Of a stretch of 64,000 bases of DNA, positions 24,595-35,129 are shown piece by piece. The notes below the pieces were generated by a model. It saw only the letters and a program-made list of their open reading frames with translations. It had not been told where the DNA came from and made no database searches. Numbering within the stretch: position 1 is the first letter of the stretch; each line of letters begins with the position of its first letter. A program made the position numbers and the translations under genes. This stretch comes from Cylicocyclus nassatus. Its lineage: Eukaryota > Nematoda > Chromadorea > Rhabditida > Strongylidae. The stretch lies in the NCBI GenBank assembly GCA_958299035.1, contig CATQJL010000223.1:79687322-79751321 (forward strand), read 5' to 3'.

Positions 24595-24990
24595 AAAGGC
24601 AGCGGCTCGGCAGAATAACGACTGTGGGATGTTCATCGTTCTCGGTTCTCCTGGATGAGCTAAGTCCAAGACTGTGCTTTGCAGCTTTGAAAGATACCAA
24701 TAACCCACTTTTCCAGATGTGAAAAGCGCTATTTGAGGGCGGACCGCGTGACTGACCTCTAGAGCGCGACTGGCTTGTGAGTGGAGATACCGTACCCACC
24801 GTACCCACGGGCCAGTCGCGCTCTAGAGGGCAGTTACGCGGTCCGTCCTCAAATAGCGCTTTTCATGCCTGGAAAAGCGGGTTACTGTTATTTTTTGAAG
24901 CTGCAAAGCACAGTCTTGGATTTAGCTCATCCAGGGAACCGAGAATGATGAATATCCCAAAGTTGTCAATCTGCCGAGCCGTTGCCTTTA
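24595..24990. repeat. Long palindrome with about 185-bp arms
   Basis: The left arm (AAAGGCAGCGGCTCGGCAGA onward) is mirrored by the right arm ending TCTGCCGAGCCGTTGCCTTT, around a 30-bp centre containing CCGTACCCACCGTACCC. Arms are about 90 per cent identical. Probably a TIR element of unknown type, since AAAGGCAGCGGCTCGG resembles the AGGCAGTGGCTCGGC end of the TTAA-flanked family at 43.0 and 47.0 kb. Confidence 0.8.
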
Positions 24991-25754
24991 ACATACATTC
25001 CCATGCGCAAACATTTATTCGAAACCTCGATCATAATTGTCAAAAAACGCTTTACATGCAAACGCGGATAACAAAAAACTTTATGAAGTAGGCATACAGT
25101 AAAAATTACAACAGAAAAAGGCGTATGGCGAAGTTTTCGCACTTGTTTTCTCGACGCAATGTCCGTAAACTCTGTGTTTTCGATGACGTTTATAGAGAGG
25201 TTCTCAGTTGATGTCATGACTCACTTTAAATTATCAACAAACGACCTAAATCTCGTTAGGCCTATAGTTGACTGCACGGAATTTCCCGAAATGAACACCC
25301 GCGCGCGTTTCTCTTGCGGACTAACAGGCATTCGCGCACATGAGTCAGTATAGTACCCGTGCTCTGCGGCAGCGTTGCAGGCACGCTCGCCTGCGTTTAG
25401 CCTACGGCGACCCGGGCAATTTCGTGCAGTTGACGTTACCAGGAGAGGGCTCGATTAGGATCAAATTGATAAGCACGGACATTTGCCCTAAAAAGTTGAT
25501 TCTTGATCATCATTTACGTGAGCTCAAAGTGATCACAGTGCTCATCCTATGGCAATGCAAATATGTTCATTCCAGGTCATCCGCGCTCCAAGCAACTCGC
25601 TGTAGATCTCCCTCTTCAGCAACCACCTAAATTCATATTGCATGGCACTACTTTCAATAAGCAAACACTGCTTGGATTGCGTTCATATAAGATGAAGATT
25701 GTAACAGTTTTAGCAGTTCATCGACAGGAAGATGGGTTGATGAACTGCTAAGAA
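24991..25754. other. Unassigned region
   Basis: Several short open frames on both strands without recognisable motifs. No repeat ends seen until the Helitron-like start at 25755. Confidence 0.3.
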
Positions 25755-26411
25755 TCATAACTTATAATAACGGGCTAAGGATGTTTACGTGTTTTTGTGT
25801 GTGTGTAAGTCTGTCTGTCTGTCACGAAATTCCTAGAACGCGTTCCAGCAAACCTCCTTAGCCCAGATTTTGCACAGCGCCTGCTCTCAACATGAGAGCC
25901 CACTATCGCGTGGATCCTTTAAAGAATGCGCGTCGATTGGATCCACTTTGCTTTTGGGCAGCAAAGTTGAGCCTGTAGCACCACTTTTTGCAAAGTTACG
26001 GATATGGTTGACAAGTTAATGTGCAAGCCATGGACCTTAGCCTAAAAAATTGAACTAAATTACTTTCCGAAAACGGCGCCAAAAAGAATTGGTTGTGTAA
26101 ATGTTCAATTTGCCAAGATTTTACCCGATTATTTGGGAACATTTTTGCGCAGAGATGAAGCCCACGGTGATTATTGCATCTTATGGCGAATACCCAGCAT
26201 CGAAAGTCCCAAAATCGACTCAAACTTGCGTTTGTTCTTTTGAGAAAAGTTTCGTTCACGCAAAATTACCGATCTCATTTAGAAAAGCTTTTGAAATGAA
26301 TAGTTGATTACAAATCATCCATGATAGTCTGCATAGCGCGGTGAGTTTCAATGTCATTATTGTGCGGGAATGACCAGTGCGAGCCTTTGCGAAGCAGAGG
26401 TGACGCACTGG
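25755..26411 (+). mobile_element. Helitron-like element, family B, copy 2
   Basis: Begins TCATAACTTATAATAACGGG after an A and ends with hairpin CCTTTGC-GAA-GCAGAGG and ACGCACTGG before a T, as in 12751-13590. The 5' microsatellite is short here. A longer stem, CCAGTGCG against CGCACTGG, encloses the hairpin. 657 bp, no coding capacity. Confidence 0.65.
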
Positions 26412-26771
26412 TGATGATATATCTGGCTTATGAAGTATATTCCTAAATCAAATCTTTATATTATTATATCTATATTTATATTATTATATTTATATTTATA
26501 TTTTATATTTTTTCATTCTTCTCGTGTCTGAGTTGGCGAGCGGTTGCCAGTTTTGTGCTGTCTCCCTACTTCCAAGTAATCGTGTTCTGTGAGTATTTAT
26601 TTCGCGTTTTTTTTGGAGTTAGACCTTTTATCTGTATTCGAGTTCTGTACAGCTTCGGTCATTTGTGGATTTTACTCCAGCATCGTCAATTTTCACTGTT
26701 TTTGACGTCTTTTTGTGCAAAATCAATAATCCACGTGAACTATTTAACATGCCAGTCAAAGGTGTTTAAGC

Positions 26772-27461
26772 GTGTCAAACAAAAAATCTCCAGGTGGCTC
26801 TCAGCTTACAGGTTTGAACATGAATTCGACGCAACAGACCAACGGAACGGGTATCGAGGATTATAACAATATGACCGCCCAAAATTTGATCTTCTCGATA
26901 ATAGAGCGTAATCGAGACCCCATCATAGGTGGGGTCTCGATTACGCTCTATGCTGAAAGCGATTACGATATGCTGAAAGCGTTTGCGGAAAAATTGCCGA
27001 AAGAGTTTTCAGCTATGATTGATGGTGAAAAAAGATCTCGTAGCCTCGTTATCAGTGGAATGGAGGAGCCTCCTGAAAACATGGGAGCACTGCAAAGACG
27101 TAACTATATCCAGGAAAGGGTAGATCTAATTTTAGAAGTCCTGGACATCGATTGTCCCTCCAGTGAGCTTTACTGGATGGGAAAATCGAATGCATCAAAT
27201 TCCAGGCTTATCAAATGTGTGCTACCATCTACCTTTTACTGGAGACGTGCTCTTGCTAAAGCTCACTTGCTACGACACGCTGGGTTTGCTGGTATACTTG
27301 TTCGTCGGAGTATGACGCAAGATGAACGCAAGAAGGATTTCGAACTCAGAGAAATGGCACGAGAACGCAATAAAGGAAAGAAGAACAAAGAATGGGTAGT
27401 TTTTCGCGGGCAATTGGTGAAAGTTAGTGATCTGGCAAATCGGAGATCGGAAAACGCATAA
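26772..27461 (+). CDS. CR1-type LINE ORF1 protein
   Basis: 229 codons starting MSNKKSPGGSQLTGLN, directly upstream of ORF2 and ending 2 bp before its first ATG. ORF1 proteins of such LINEs bind RNA in the retrotransposition particle. Residues 91-100 (SLVISGMEEP) and the basic C-terminal third (about 183-229, with EWVVFRGQLVKVSDL) match the usual ORF1 pattern of nematode and other CR1/Jockey elements. A perfect 21-bp inverted repeat lies inside the coding region at 26901-26951, adjoining a direct repeat of ATGCTGAAAGCG, and may mark a local duplication that kept the frame. The start is the first ATG of the frame. Confidence 0.7.
   Translation: MSNKKSPGGSQLTGLNMNSTQQTNGTGIEDYNNMTAQNLIFSIIERNRDPIIGGVSITLYAESDYDMLKAFAEKLPKEFSAMIDGEKRSRSLVISGMEEPPENMGALQRRNYIQERVDLILEVLDIDCPSSELYWMGKSNASNSRLIKCVLPSTFYWRRALAKAHLLRHAGFAGILVRRSMTQDERKKDFELREMARERNKGKKNKEWVVFRGQLVKVSDLANRRSENA
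26901..26951. repeat. Perfect 21-bp inverted repeat inside ORF1
   Basis: ATAGAGCGTAATCGAGACCC and C form the left arm (26901-26921); the right arm (26931-26951) is its exact complement around ATCATAGGT. The frame remains open through it. Confidence 0.9.
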
Positions 27462-27664
27462 TTTTGCACGGTATTCAGCATGAAATCAAAGCTTATTTAA
27501 TCAATGCCAGAAGTTTCATAAACAAAATTCCACAGTTTCACGCCTTTCTTTCTATTACAAGCCTGATCTTGTTTTTATCACCGAAACATGGTTTCTTCAA
27601 AATTTTTGATAGTGAAATAGTAGGCAACCTTCCTATTGCGTTTTTCGATCAAGGACGACACGTA

Positions 27665-28220
27665 CTCAGATAATCGCCGGGGGCAGGCGGTCCGCAAACT
27701 CGCGCTTTTCTGCAGGCGGTCAGCAGAATTTTGGGGCGTGGCCAAACCTTCAGCGGGCGGCACTTCCATATTCTGCCAGCGGGCAGCAATACAGCATTTT
27801 TTGCAAGCGCTCGGCAAATAATTTCTTTCAGCGAGCGCTCGTACTCTTTTTAGGCATTTTCGGGCGTACGTCGAGCGCAGGTAAGACTCTGTGTGGCAGA
27901 GGTGTCACCGTTGGTTTAATTACTCAAGTTTGAGGTACTTTCTCTCAGCGGAAAGTACCTGGGGGTTGCGCGATCCTCCACAAAGGAACGTGCGGGCCCC
28001 GAAATTTTTGCATTTTCTCGCGGAAAGTCCGCGAGAATGCGGCCACTGCGCCGCAGCTAATCCATAAAGAAACCGCGATTGTTCTTCAAGCATTCACCTT
28101 TAATTTCGCCAACTTTCTTCAAAATTTCTGCAAACGGTCCGCAAAAAATCAACGAACTATTTTTCCGGTGCGCGCTTGCTCAAAATTCGCATGGCCGCCT
28201 GCCCCCGGCGGTTATCTGAG
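27665..28220. mobile_element. TA-flanked MITE, CTCAG family copy 2, inside CR1 ORF2
   Basis: CTCAGATAATCGCCGGGGGC at the left and GCCCCCGGCGGTTATCTGAG at the right, with TA on each side (27663-27664, 28221-28222). LINE endonuclease sequence continues on both sides, which fixes the ends. 556 bp, longer than the other copies, with GCGGACTTTCCGCGAGAA-type inverted pairs inside. Confidence 0.85.
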
Positions 28221-28643
28221 TAGAGGTGGCGGAGTGTGCGTTCTAGCTTATGCTGAACTCTTAATTTTGAGAATTGATGTATGGGATAGAATCAAAGCAA
28301 GTATTTTATGTGTCGATATAATTTCACAAACCAAACCCTTGAAAATAAGAACTATCTTAGTTTATCGACCTCCGAATAGCCACTCAGATAACCGACGATG
28401 ATCAACTAATTGATCTATTAGCTGATCTCGCTAGTGAAAACTCAAATACGTGCTTATTGGCGATTTCAATCTACAGATCGACTAGAGCTGTGCTAGACCT
28501 CTCAATAACATATCTGCAAAATTCGTCAATCTTTTTGCTGAACTTGGTTTGAAACAACTTGTGAATTTCCCAACACATGCAACCAACATCTTTGATTTGA
28601 TTCTCTCATCAGCACAGATTATATCAAACGTACAAATATTGGC

Positions 28644-31600
28644 CCCCCACAATGGTCGGTCGCCTCATCGTGGCGTGGGGGTGACACTGGGTGTCGAACT
28701 GCGATGCACAGCCGAGTGTATACTCTGGTAGGGCCTCCCAAGCTGTGAAGGAGTTCGACGTTTCCGGTTTCGGCCGGATGCCTAGCTAAGAACTGGCCGC
28801 GCCAGATTCTCCGCCGTCTGGCTTCTTCTGGTCGCTAGGCGGTCCCTCCCCGCTCCAAGCCCGGGGTCAGCGATCACCCCGTGGAAATCAAGAGTAGGCC
28901 TAGTAAGCCACCTCTTGTAGGGGAACAAATTTTATTACTCAGACAGCAAGAAGATTTAGAAAAAACCCTGTACATCGGATCCCGCCTACGGCGCCGGGTG
29001 GTAGCAAGAACGATGTCAGGGTACTCAGGGCGCCTTTCGGATTGGACAAAAACGACACGTCTGCCCGGACGACACGACATGGAGACTGCCTCATGCTCTG
29101 CACTTACAACGCCAGGACAGTCTCCACAAACGCCGACCTCCACGCTCTTCTCGACGCTGCAGAGCACATCAACTACCACATCATCGCTCTGCAGGAAGAA
29201 GGACGTGCGACAGATGAGTGATGGGACCCTCATCATTCGTGGTGAAAAGGTTCCATCACGAAACGTGGGAGGCATCGGCTTTGTCGTCCACCCATCTATC
29301 GTCCATCTTGTCGATTCGCACGAGATCCTATCACCTCGACTAGGCATCCTACGACTACGACCTCCACATCAGAAGACCATCAGCATCATCAACTGCTATT
29401 CTCCAACATCAGCAGCTGACGAATCAGAACTAGATGCTTTCTACGAAGATGTGGAGGAGGTCGTCCGCAACGAGAAGTCCTTTTACAAGTTTGTTGTGGG
29501 CGACTTCAACGCGAAAATCGGGATGCCACTGGAAAGGGAATATAGGATCGGGAAGTTTGGATATGGGCTCCGGAAAGAAAACGGCAACCGTCTTGTTGGG
29601 CTTCTCTCCGCCGCACGACTTTTCCATGGAAATTCCATCTTTATGAAGAAGGAACATCGCCGGTGGACATGGGAATCGCCCAACGGAACGACCCACGCTG
29701 AGATCGACCACATTCTCACCAACCGAAGGTGGAGCTTACTCGATGTCTCTGTAGTTCCATCCTTCTGTAGTGGCTCCGATCACCGCCTCCTTCGAGCGAA
29801 GATACGACTCAGCCGAAGGCTGGAAAAGAAAGTCTGTCATAGTGCCGCGAGAAGGAAGGAAGTCAATTATGACGGTAACAGGCTGGAAGAGCTCATATCA
29901 AGTTGTGACTGGCCCATCGAGGAGGACCCAACGTACGACTACGACCGGCTTCTGAAAGGATTGCGAGCCTGCGGAGAATGCGCCTCAGTGACTTCTGAGA
30001 AGAACTTGGACCGCATCTCGAAGACCACCAAGGAATTGCTCGAAAGAAGAAGATCATTGAGGCAGGATCCGAATGCAACTCATCTCGAGCGACTGATTGC
30101 CAACACCAGTTGCAGAACAGCTTTGCAAGAGGATCTCAGGAAGTTCAGGCAAGCCAAGATACTGGAAGCAGCAGAAAGAAGACGAAGTCTCAAGAAGTGC
30201 AGAAGGGACCTCTGCGAATATCACGTACCGCTGGCTGCACTAGTGAACGAAGACGGGACTCCGACTTCTTCCCGATACAAGATGGAATCTATCGCGAAGA
30301 ACTTCTACACCAACCTCTTCCGCTCATCAACACCCGTGCAGATGCCCGTTGTTCCCACTGGAGAAGTACCACCACGAATTCTACCTGCTGAAGTGCGTAT
30401 CGCGATACAGACCATGAAGACGTCCACGGCTCCAGGACCAGATCATCTTTCCGTCGAACTTCTGCGAGCCGGAGGACACCGTCTACACGAGATTCTAGCG
30501 TCGCATTTGACATCTTACCTTCAGAAGGAGAAGATTCCCGACCAGTGGAGAACGTCAAGAACCGTCCTTCTCTTCAAGAAGGGTGAACGGGAGGATCTTC
30601 GGAACTATCGTCCAATATGCTTGCTGAGTGTGCTGTACAAGCTTTTCACGAAGATTATCCTCGCTCGCATATCAAGGACACTGGATGAAGCCCAACCCCA
30701 AGAACAAGCTGGATTTCGCAAAGGATTCAGCTGCATGGACCACATCCAGACCGTTTCGAGGGTCATAGAAGTCTGCCGGGAGTACCGACTGCCTCTCGTC
30801 CTAACCTTTGTCGACTACGAGAAAGCCTTCGACAGCGTCGAAACCAACGCCATCCTGTCTGCGCTAGTCGATCAAGGAGTGGACCCAGCTTACGTGAGGA
30901 CGTTAGCCGACTGCTACAAGGACTGTACAACGACGATGCAGCTATTCCATCGCCCTCTGACCATACCAATCGGGAAGGGGGTCCGACAAGGCGACACAAT
31001 CTCGCCGAAGCTGTTCACCGCGGCCTTGCAGTGGGTGATGAAGTCACTGGACTGGGACGAGAGAGGCATACGAGTTGATGGGAGATTCCTGTCCAACCTT
31101 CGTTTTGCGGACGACATCGTTCTCTTCTCGAGCAGTATCACCGAAGCAGAGACGATGCTGAAGGAACTAAACGAAGTAGGGAAGAAGATCGGACTGCGAA
31201 TAAATCGGAAGAAGACTCAGTTCATGAAGAACGCCCTTTGCGAAGATGCAGAAATGGAATTGGAAGGCACCCCGATTATGGAGACGTCTTCCTACGTGTA
31301 TCTCGGACGTTCGATGAACATGGAGAACGACTTGAGGGAAGAACTTAACAGGAGAAGAAGAGCAGCCTGGGCCGCCTTCGGGCCCCTGAAGGAAGCCACC
31401 GACCAACTGACGGACCCGGAGCTTCGTGCCCACCTGTTCGACTCAACCGTTCTCCCGGCGCTCTGTTACGCAGCTGAGACTTGGGCCGACACTGTAGCCA
31501 CGTCGAAAGCTTTACGGACCACCCACAGAGCGCTCGAGCGCAGTCTTCTGAAGATGACCCGACGCAAGCAACATCTAGTCGGACTTCGCAGCACGGACAT

Positions 31601-31968
31601 GAGAAGAATGTCCCGTCTTCGTGACCCAGCGGAATACGTCGCGAAAGCCAAACACCGATGGGCCGGTCACATAATGAGAAGAACAGACGACAGATGGACA
31701 CTAAGAACATCGGAGTGGATTCCTCGCGAAGCCAAACGTCCCCGAGGAAGACCTCCAACGAGATGGGCAGACGTGTTCGTGGAACGGATGGACCAGCTGA
31801 GAAATCAGCTGGATACGATTTTTGCACCTGGAACTCGTGGACGCAGCCACCGACGTCAGCCAAGAAGATCGTGGATGTCAGAAGCGAGGGACAGGGAAAA
31901 ATGGAAACTTCTGAGCTGGGGCCCGCACGTCACGTGAAGCCGGGCCATCTAAGTATCTAAGTAAGTAA
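28644..31968 (+). mobile_element. Near full-length RTE-type LINE with 14-bp target duplication
   Basis: Flanked by exact copies of GTACAAATATTGGC (28630-28643 and 31969-31982) inside the CR1 ORF2. The leader begins CCCCCACAATGGTCGG; the 3' untranslated region is only about 30 bp and ends in TAAG repeats. A short 3' end with a simple tail, one long endonuclease/reverse transcriptase ORF and a length of 3.3 kb are normal for RTE elements. A second copy lies at 37594-39643. Confidence 0.9.
28881..31937 (+). CDS. RTE-type LINE polyprotein: AP endonuclease and reverse transcriptase
   Basis: A 1018-codon open frame. The endonuclease nicks the target and the reverse transcriptase copies element RNA at the nick. 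Seen: [22 protein letters not shown] (about residue 207), EIDHIL and [11 protein letters not shown] (about 297) of the endonuclease; [53 protein letters not shown] and the intact catalytic box RFADDIVLF (about 740). The first 105 residues or so are out of frame: the true N-terminal endonuclease motif LCTYNARTV and HIIALQE lie in another frame from about 29090 to 29195, so a frameshift near 29200 disables this copy. Otherwise the frame is undamaged, meaning the insertion is recent. Confidence 0.9.
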   Translation: MEIKSRPSKPPLVGEQILLLRQQEDLEKTLYIGSRLRRRVVARTMSGYSGRLSDWTKTTRLPGRHDMETASCSALTTPGQSPQTPTSTLFSTLQSTSTTTSSLCRKKDVRQMSDGTLIIRGEKVPSRNVGGIGFVVHPSIVHLVDSHEILSPRLGILRLRPPHQKTISIINCYSPTSAADESELDAFYEDVEEVVRNEKSFYKFVVGDFNAKIGMPLEREYRIGKFGYGLRKENGNRLVGLLSAARLFHGNSIFMKKEHRRWTWESPNGTTHAEIDHILTNRRWSLLDVSVVPSFCSGSDHRLLRAKIRLSRRLEKKVCHSAARRKEVNYDGNRLEELISSCDWPIEEDPTYDYDRLLKGLRACGECASVTSEKNLDRISKTTKELLERRRSLRQDPNATHLERLIANTSCRTALQEDLRKFRQAKILEAAERRRSLKKCRRDLCEYHVPLAALVNEDGTPTSSRYKMESIAKNFYTNLFRSSTPVQMPVVPTGEVPPRILPAEVRIAIQTMKTSTAPGPDHLSVELLRAGGHRLHEILASHLTSYLQKEKIPDQWRTSRTVLLFKKGEREDLRNYRPICLLSVLYKLFTKIILARISRTLDEAQPQEQAGFRKGFSCMDHIQTVSRVIEVCREYRLPLVLTFVDYEKAFDSVETNAILSALVDQGVDPAYVRTLADCYKDCTTTMQLFHRPLTIPIGKGVRQGDTISPKLFTAALQWVMKSLDWDERGIRVDGRFLSNLRFADDIVLFSSSITEAETMLKELNEVGKKIGLRINRKKTQFMKNALCEDAEMELEGTPIMETSSYVYLGRSMNMENDLREELNRRRRAAWAAFGPLKEATDQLTDPELRAHLFDSTVLPALCYAAETWADTVATSKALRTTHRALERSLLKMTRRKQHLVGLRSTDMRRMSRLRDPAEYVAKAKHRWAGHIMRRTDDRWTLRTSEWIPREAKRPRGRPPTRWADVFVERMDQLRNQLDTIFAPGTRGRSHRRQPRRSWMSEARDREKWKLLSWGPHVT

Positions 31969-34900
31969 GTACAAATATTGGCACCTCTCGCTAATTCTGA
32001 CTATTCTATGATCACTTTTACTTTTGATGTAAGCTATTGTACTCCTAATCTTCCTCCCATGCCTGATTTTGTCAACACAGATTTTTCATCATTGATTCTT
32101 TACCTCCGGAGCGTTGACTGGATGAATGTGTTTAACCAGTACTTCTCGGTTGATGATGTGTATCAAAGGTTTTGCAAAGTTATGTACGATGCCCTTAAAA
32201 TTTTTGTGCTTTTTCGAGTTCAACACCATAACTTAAAATATCCTCTACAAATAAGAAATCTGTTGGAGCAAAAGAATCGTCTCTTCTTTTCTCTAAAAAA
32301 TCCACTTAATAATGCCTTATACAGAAAGGTATGCAAGGATATCGATTACCATTTGAAGAAACTTCTTACACATAAAGAGCGTAAACTTGCTGCTAAAGCT
32401 TCTTCAAAATACTTGTTCTGCTATGTTAAGAAGATATTTAGAAAAAATCACCGAATTCCAGTTTTGAAAGATACAAATGGCACCTACAGTACAAATTTCG
32501 ATAAAGCCAATGCGCTTGCGAATTATTTCGTTAGCGTTTTCAACCCTGTAGTTCCTGATTTTTCAACAGACAATAAAATTGTCGCAGCTCAAGCTAATCG
32601 ACATCTGTGCGACGTATACTTCGATTCTTCTGATGTTTACAGAATTCTAAAGTCATTGAAGCCTTCACTTACAGAACCTTTTGATGGCATACCCCAGATC
32701 ATATATAAGGAATGTGCAGAATCACTTTGCAAGCCTTTGACACACATCTTTATTATTTCTATGCTTACCTGCGAAGTTCCACTCTTATGGAAAGAACCCC
32801 TGATTACACCGATTCTTAAAGTATCTTCCCCAGAACTGGTGACAGAATTTCGCCCGATCAGCATGACCTCTTCTTCGGTCAAGGTTATGGAAAAGATTCT
32901 GAGAGATAAGCTGACATCATGGCTTTTGAGATCGGGTGCCATCCCCAAGAAGCAACATGGCTTCTTAGAAGGGGCTAGTACCACAACCAACTTAGCAGAT
33001 ACTATTTTTGACTGGACAATGGCGGTCAATAATAACCAATCAGTTGATATCATTTTTATTGACCTTTCGAAGGTTTTTGATAAAGTGTGCCATAAAAAAC
33101 TTTTGATAAAGCTCAAAGACTTGGAGTTTCTGGAAATTTACTTTCTTGGTTGGAATCTTATCTACATAACAGACACATGACTGTAAAAGTTGGGCTTGAT
33201 TACTCTAATAGACACTCTTGTGATAGTGGCGTTCCCCAAGGAGGCGCACTTTCGCCTTTACTTTTTTTTTGATATATACAATGGATCTACCTTCAGTCTT
33301 GAAGACGTCACTTCATATTAAAGTACAAATGTATGCTGATGAAGTAAAACTTTATGGAATCTATGACTCCTCAAATTATGATGAGATTTGTAATGCTTTG
33401 AAGACGTCCCTTGAAAAAATGCTCTGTTGGTCACATGAATGGGATCTTCCCATAAATCTTGACAAATGTGCGGTCATGCATATCGGGGAAAGTGAAGGAG
33501 CTAGTTATGAAATTAACGGAATCACATTAGCAGAATGTAAGCTGATGAAAGATTTGGGAGTAATGATTGAACCATCTCTCAAATTTTCTCAACATAAAGA
33601 TGTCATCACCAAAAAAGCATATAATGTACTTTATGCTATTTTCAGATCTGTACATTCTCAAAATTCTGCCATATTCAAAAAACTGTACAAAGCTTTTGTC
33701 TTGCCTAATTTAGAATACTGTCCACAGATTTGGAATCCATATCTGAAAAGAGATGTCAGAAAGATAGAGAAAGTTCAACAAACATTCACACGTTTATTAT
33801 ACTTCAAATGTTGGAAAGGCACGACCAGAGCTACCGTCCCGTCTTACCCTAACCGTCTTGCAGAACTAAATATGAAAAGCTTAGAACAGCGCAGAAAAAT
33901 TTTTGATCTTGTTTTTTGCTTTCGAGTACTACGGAAAGAATTAAGGATTCCTGAAAGCAAGTATTGGGTTCTTATGCCTACCAGTCCACGCTCCCCTTCT
34001 TTCAGTTTGCATCAGGATCAAAAGAAGACAATTTTTGCTGACGTACAACAACTTATTTTGCCGAGGAGCGAGATGGTTACAGCGTTTACCTTCGAGCATT
34101 CTCAGTTCGACCTGCGGCTTTAGTTTCAAATCAAAATTAAGGAAAGTTGATTTGCAGCAACTTCTGTTTAATCAGTAATACTTTCTTAGAGTAAATTTCT
34201 TTTCTTCAGCTGTACTGGTAGACAAGCCTACTATGAATGGTATTACTCAAAAAGTTGTTGTTATTGGCAAAGACATTCGTAATCACAATGCAGTGAAGGA
34301 GATAGGAGGGCGTGCATACCAACTACAACCATCAATTCCTGTTCTTTTTTTCCATATTAATTTCTTTCATATGTCTTAGTAACCCAATATTGGCGTCACG
34401 TTAGTTTAGGTCTAATCAGTTTGCTTCTCTTTTCAATCAATATAGCTTGTTGACTTGCTTCTTACTGAATTACAAAAAGTGGAACTACTTGATATTTTTT
34501 CGGAGTCATTGGACTCTCCCCGGAATCATTTGGGCAAGGTTGATCAATATTACTTCACCAACCGAGCCCCGCTTTGCTTATTTTTATTACAAGAGCATCT
34601 TCTGCTGGCAAATGAGTTGGCATGATTGCCTTCTCCACAGATAACAATTACCAAATTCAATTCTTCCCGCTCACTTATGAATTATCGATTCACTACAACC
34701 CTTATTACAATTCACTTAGAATCATTGCTCCCCCTGGCTTACTGGTCTGGTGAAATCAAAAAGTACAGCCACCATCAAACCTTGGCTGTTTGTTAATCAA
34801 AATCAAATTGCTGGCAAAAGGGGGCATGGGTCCATCTCCATGGATCACATTATTCTATTCTATAATTATAATTATGGAGCAGTCAAATACAAGCCTTCAT

Positions 34901-35094
34901 CACACTTTTATCCAGATTTGACCCAAACTACGTGATGCCATATTGTTGCGGTTAAAGTATGTCGATCTTTCTTGATGTTTTGACGTTCTTTTTCCTACCA
35001 TTTCTATTCCAACGTCTTTTTTCTATTCTACTAGATTTTCTGTTGTTATAGTCTACACTTAATGCATTATGATTGTGGCACACTTATGTGCAAT

Positions 35095-35129
35095 AAATAT
35101 CAAATATCAAATATCAAATATCAAATATT
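35095..35129 (+). repeat. 3' heptamer tail of the CR1-type LINE
   Basis: About four to five direct copies of ATATCAA following AATAA-like sequence (CAATAAATATCAAATATC), ending the element. The minus-strand LINE at 11.4 kb ends in a different AAGATA-type tail. Confidence 0.8.

Larger units (their letters stand above)
27464..34123 (+). pseudogene. CR1-type LINE ORF2 (endonuclease plus reverse transcriptase), broken
   Basis: Endonuclease pieces: KAYLINARSFINKIPQF (27488), KPDLVFITETWF near 27560 in another frame, IVGNLPIAFFDQGR before the MITE, GGGVCVLAYAELLILRIDVW after it, a GDFNLQID motif near 28460 ending in a stop, FPTHATNIFDLILSS at 28566, and LAPLANSDYSMITF (31978) across the RTE insertion. 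Reverse transcriptase: FRPISMTSSSVKVMEKILRD, HGFLEGASTTTNL, FIDLSKVFDKV, SGVPQGGALSP near 33222, and the catalytic box as QMYADEVKLYG near 33330, where YADD has become YADE. C-terminal part 33269-34123 (LEYCPQIWNPYLKRD). Several frameshifts and stops; inactive. Confidence 0.85.
26515..35129 (+). mobile_element. CR1-type LINE with two nested insertions
   Basis: An element laid out as 5' leader, ORF1 (26772-27461), ORF2 (27464 to 34123, broken), 3' untranslated region and a heptamer tail of ATATCAA units at 35095-35129. Short-repeat 3' tails and an AP endonuclease plus reverse transcriptase ORF2 are characteristic of the CR1/Jockey group. A TA-flanked MITE sits at 27665-28220 and an RTE LINE at 28644-31968; removing both restores the order of endonuclease motifs. 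The 5' boundary is a guess based on the end of an AT-rich run. Confidence 0.8.

Noticed and set aside
28874..29347. A 157-codon minus-strand frame opposite the RTE ORF
   Set aside because: Shadow frame of a GC-rich coding region; the plus strand has clear endonuclease motifs.
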